From an uncultured Methylococcaceae bacterium (GTDB taxonomy: Bacteria > Pseudomonadota > Gammaproteobacteria > Methylococcales > Methylomonadaceae): 8,553 bases of DNA. The stretch is from assembly GCA_903903765.1 (NCBI GenBank), contig CAIVAH010000299.1, forward strand, positions 1 through 8,553. Reading direction: 5' to 3'. The number at the start of each line of letters is the position of its first letter. Positions within the stretch are counted from its first letter, which is position 1. The notes beneath the pieces were generated by a model that did no database searches, was not told where the DNA came from, and saw only the letters and a program-made list of their open reading frames with translations. The position numbers and the translations under genes were made by a program. Shown piece after piece: positions 6,194-8,553 of this stretch.

Positions 6194-8074
6194 ATGTCTG
6201 ATATCGATAAAACGCTTGATGATCCGTATGTAGAACTTTTAAAAGAAATTTTAACTGAGGTTACTAACTTACGTGATCAGATTGCCTTACATGCGAATGA
6301 GCGTTTAATAAGATTTCAAGCGCATTATCCAGAAGGTCAATTTACCGAAAGTGCAGTTAATCTGGCGCATTATTTAGCAATGCGTCAGTTTGATTTACGC
6401 CATTTACAAGATCGATTAGCGCAATCTGCGTTAACTTCCTTAGGCAGGGCTGAGGCTTCTGTTTTATCCACCTTTGAAATCTTGATAGATATATTGAAGC
6501 GATCAACAGATAAAGCTTATGTGTCTAATCAAAATAATTTCAGTGCCCAAAGCTTTAATCGTGGCCAGTTGTTACTTAAACAACATACTAAAGAGTTGTT
6601 TGGCTCTAGTCATGGGCAAGGTAAAGCGCATGTGATGGTGACTTTATCGACAGAAGCTTCACGGGATTACGCGCTCATAAAAGCCTTATTTGAAAAAGGG
6701 ATGACTTGCGCCCGTATTAATTGTGCGCATGATGATAGTGAAGTGTGGGACGCTATGATTAAAAATATTCGGCGTGCTGAAATTGAAACCGGTCAATCAT
6801 GTCGGGTATTAATGGATCTAGCTGGTCATAAGATTCGTACCGCTGAGATTACGCTTGGGCCAGCGGTACATCATTTGCGTATCGAAAAAGCGGTTACCGG
6901 TAAAGTATTGGCGCCGGCGTTTTTACTGTTAAGTACCGATCTTAATAGTGCTAGTGCAGATAATACGTTATTTAGAGTGGGGATTCCTAAGGCGGCAACT
7001 CAATATTTAGTGCCAGGACAAGTCTTTAGTTTTATTGATAATCAGAAAAAGACTCGGCACTTAAAAGTTGAAAAAAAGCTGTCTGAACATGATTGGCTAG
7101 TGAGATCTGAAAAAAGTGCCTATCTTGTTTCTGGTTGTACATTAAGCGTCCTTAAAAAACAAAAACATAAAAAGCATAGTGCAGTAGATGAATTTAAGCT
7201 AGTTGAGTTTTTGGGTGCGCCCTTAGAAATTAGGCTATTTAAAAAACAATTACTTCTGTTAACAACTGAAGACATATTAGGTAAGCCAGCAGAATATCAG
7301 GGTGATGCGTTGTTACAGCCTGCTCAAATAGGTTGCACATTGTCAGCAGCGATTTCTAAACTGACTGTAGGTCAACAAGTCTGGATTGATGATGGTAAGT
7401 TAGGGGCGGTTGTGCAAGAGATAACCGAACAGGGCGCCTTGTTGTTAGTCACCGTGGCAAAGCCGAGTGGCGTTCGAATACAAAGTGATAAAGGCATTAA
7501 TTTTCCGGATGCCGTGTTTGATTTGTCACCATTAACCGATAAAGATTTAAGGGATTTAGATTTTGTATGTGCGCATGCGGATTTAGTTGGCTTTTCGTTT
7601 GTAGAAACTTTAGCCGATATGGATTCTTTAATTAAAGAATTAGCAAAGCGTCAATCATCTGTAATGCCAATTATTGCGAAAATTGAAACTAATCTAGCAG
7701 TTAAGAATTTACCTGAAATAATATTGGGAACTATAGGTCGGCATCATTTGGGTATTATGATTGCTAGAGGTGATTTGGCTGTTGAGTTAGGTAGTGCTCG
7801 TTTGGCAGAAATACAAGAAGAGTTATTGTGGTTATGTGAGGCCGCGCATGTGCCAGTGATTTGGGCAACCCAAGTGCTAGAGTCAATCGCTAAAAAAGGC
7901 ACGAGATCAAGACCTGAATTTACCGATGCGGCTATGGCAGTGAGAGCTGAGTGTGTAATGCTTAATAAAGGGCCCTATATTGTTGATGCCATTGAGGCTT
8001 TGGTTAATGTGATGTTACGTATGCATGAGCATCAAAGAAAGAAGTTCTCGCGTTTAAGAGCCTTACATTGGTAA
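6194..8074 (+). CDS. Pyruvate-kinase-like protein with N-terminal extension and no C-terminal domain
   Basis: 626 residues. Residues 1-140 are mostly helical and unrecognised; the pyruvate kinase barrel follows. Conserved pieces: ARINCAH (173-179), LMDLAGHKIRT (206-216), IDDGKLGAVV (398-407), KGINFPD (433-439), AKIET (495-499), ARGDLAVE (524-531) and WATQVLES (557-564). The catalytic set is intact: Lys496 and Glu498, Asp527 and Thr559. Differences from standard enzymes: Ser of the RNFSH motif is Ala178, and DTKGPEIR reads DLAGHKIR, giving Leu209 and Lys213, the pattern tied to K+-independent enzymes. The SGETA loop reads NKGPY (591-595). The region between 217 and 440 is about twice the usual B-domain size. 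The protein ends at the barrel, without the allosteric C domain. The ATG lacks a Shine-Dalgarno, and an in-frame TAA directly before it excludes an earlier start. It may make pyruvate from PEP, act in reverse, or use another substrate. Confidence 0.85.
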   Translation: MSDIDKTLDDPYVELLKEILTEVTNLRDQIALHANERLIRFQAHYPEGQFTESAVNLAHYLAMRQFDLRHLQDRLAQSALTSLGRAEASVLSTFEILIDILKRSTDKAYVSNQNNFSAQSFNRGQLLLKQHTKELFGSSHGQGKAHVMVTLSTEASRDYALIKALFEKGMTCARINCAHDDSEVWDAMIKNIRRAEIETGQSCRVLMDLAGHKIRTAEITLGPAVHHLRIEKAVTGKVLAPAFLLLSTDLNSASADNTLFRVGIPKAATQYLVPGQVFSFIDNQKKTRHLKVEKKLSEHDWLVRSEKSAYLVSGCTLSVLKKQKHKKHSAVDEFKLVEFLGAPLEIRLFKKQLLLLTTEDILGKPAEYQGDALLQPAQIGCTLSAAISKLTVGQQVWIDDGKLGAVVQEITEQGALLLVTVAKPSGVRIQSDKGINFPDAVFDLSPLTDKDLRDLDFVCAHADLVGFSFVETLADMDSLIKELAKRQSSVMPIIAKIETNLAVKNLPEIILGTIGRHHLGIMIARGDLAVELGSARLAEIQEELLWLCEAAHVPVIWATQVLESIAKKGTRSRPEFTDAAMAVRAECVMLNKGPYIVDAIEALVNVMLRMHEHQRKKFSRLRALHW

Positions 8075-8107
8075 AGATGTGTTTAAATTTATTAAAAGCC
8101 ACTGACC

Positions 8108-8553
8108 TTGTTAATTTCTGATAAACAAAAACAAATACTCATTCTATTAGCGGATGGGGAGTTTCATTCTGGCACAGAGTTAGCCCAATTATTAGGGGTT
8201 AGTCGTTCAGCTATCTGCAAGCAATTAAATGGCTTATCTACTTTAGGGTTACAACATTCCGCAGTTAGTGGTAAAGGTTATCGCTTAGAAAAGCCTATAG
8301 AGTTACTCGATCCTACCAAAATAAAAGCGTTAGTTTCAACAGTCAATCATGTCAATCTTAGCCAGTTAGAAGTCCACGATACTTTAGCCTCGACCAATAC
8401 TTATTTAGCGGAGTTAGCACAAAATAAAGCACCCTCTGGATTTGCTTGTTTTGCTGAGCATCAAACGGCCGGTAAGGGTAGGCGAGGCCGGCAATGGATT
8501 TCGCCATATGGATGTAACTTATATTTATCTTTGTTATGGCGTTTTCAGCAAGG
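8108..8553 (+). CDS. birA: Bifunctional biotin ligase / biotin operon repressor BirA, N-terminal part (3' end outside window)
   Basis: Attaches biotin to the carrier protein of acetyl-CoA carboxylase through biotinyl-AMP, and with that intermediate bound represses biotin synthesis genes. Some 148 codons are present. Residues about 5-60 form the winged helix: DGEFHSGTELAQLLGVSRSA and then KGYRL, as in E. coli BirA. The catalytic domain follows with STN (95-97), the biotin-binding loop GKGRRGR (122-128; E. coli has GRGRRGR) and SPYGCNLYLSLLW. The N-terminal DNA-binding domain makes it the repressor (group II) type. There is no in-frame ATG after the stop at 8093-8095, so the TTG at 8108 is the best start and places the homology at the expected distance; it has no clear Shine-Dalgarno. 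Only 33 bases separate it from the kinase-like gene, suggesting co-transcription. The exact start is the main doubt. Confidence 0.93.
   Translation, partial: MLISDKQKQILILLADGEFHSGTELAQLLGVSRSAICKQLNGLSTLGLQHSAVSGKGYRLEKPIELLDPTKIKALVSTVNHVNLSQLEVHDTLASTNTYLAELAQNKAPSGFACFAEHQTAGKGRRGRQWISPYGCNLYLSLLWRFQQ

Overview
This is an AT-rich bacterial window with every gene on the + strand. FtsH and BirA both read like their gammaproteobacterial counterparts: BirA has the N-terminal winged-helix repressor domain, and the FtsH protease domain is close to the E. coli protein by eye. A gammaproteobacterium is therefore likely. A methanotroph-like or marine lineage is possible, but the sequence alone does not settle it.

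Layout: (1) The 3' part of ftsH (1-735), carrying the zinc-protease domain, ends in a strong intrinsic terminator (749-776). (2) A small exported protein of unknown function, with four cysteines (994-1395), has a good ribosome binding site. (3) A complete tRNA-Arg with anticodon CCT (1588-1664) has CCA encoded. (4) About 550 bases follow without a recognisable gene (1665-2213). They hold a decayed repeat with an exact 63-base period, several dyads, and a promoter candidate for the next gene. (5) Two tandem, diverged NhaD-family Na+/H+ antiporter paralogues (2214-3617 and 3705-5192) follow, with a weak terminator after the second. (6) The last run of genes is tightly spaced: a MOSC-domain protein (5318-6163), a long unusual pyruvate-kinase-like protein (6194-8074), and the 5' part of birA (8108 to the window edge). 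Gaps of about 30 bases suggest one transcript.

How the genes work together: most of the window is housekeeping (protein quality control, arginine tRNA, biotin ligase/repressor) with ion homeostasis inserted. The two NhaD copies differ from each other, and from the classical family, at residues known to matter for transport, so they may be specialised or may form a pair. The pyruvate-kinase-like protein keeps the catalytic Lys/Glu/Asp/Thr set. It also has a Leu/Lys combination at the position associated with K+-independent pyruvate kinases, an unrecognised N-terminal region, an enlarged middle region and no C-terminal regulatory domain. I see no defence system, CRISPR array, insertion sequence or phage gene. 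The least explained parts are the 63-base periodic tract, the altered antiporters and the atypical kinase.
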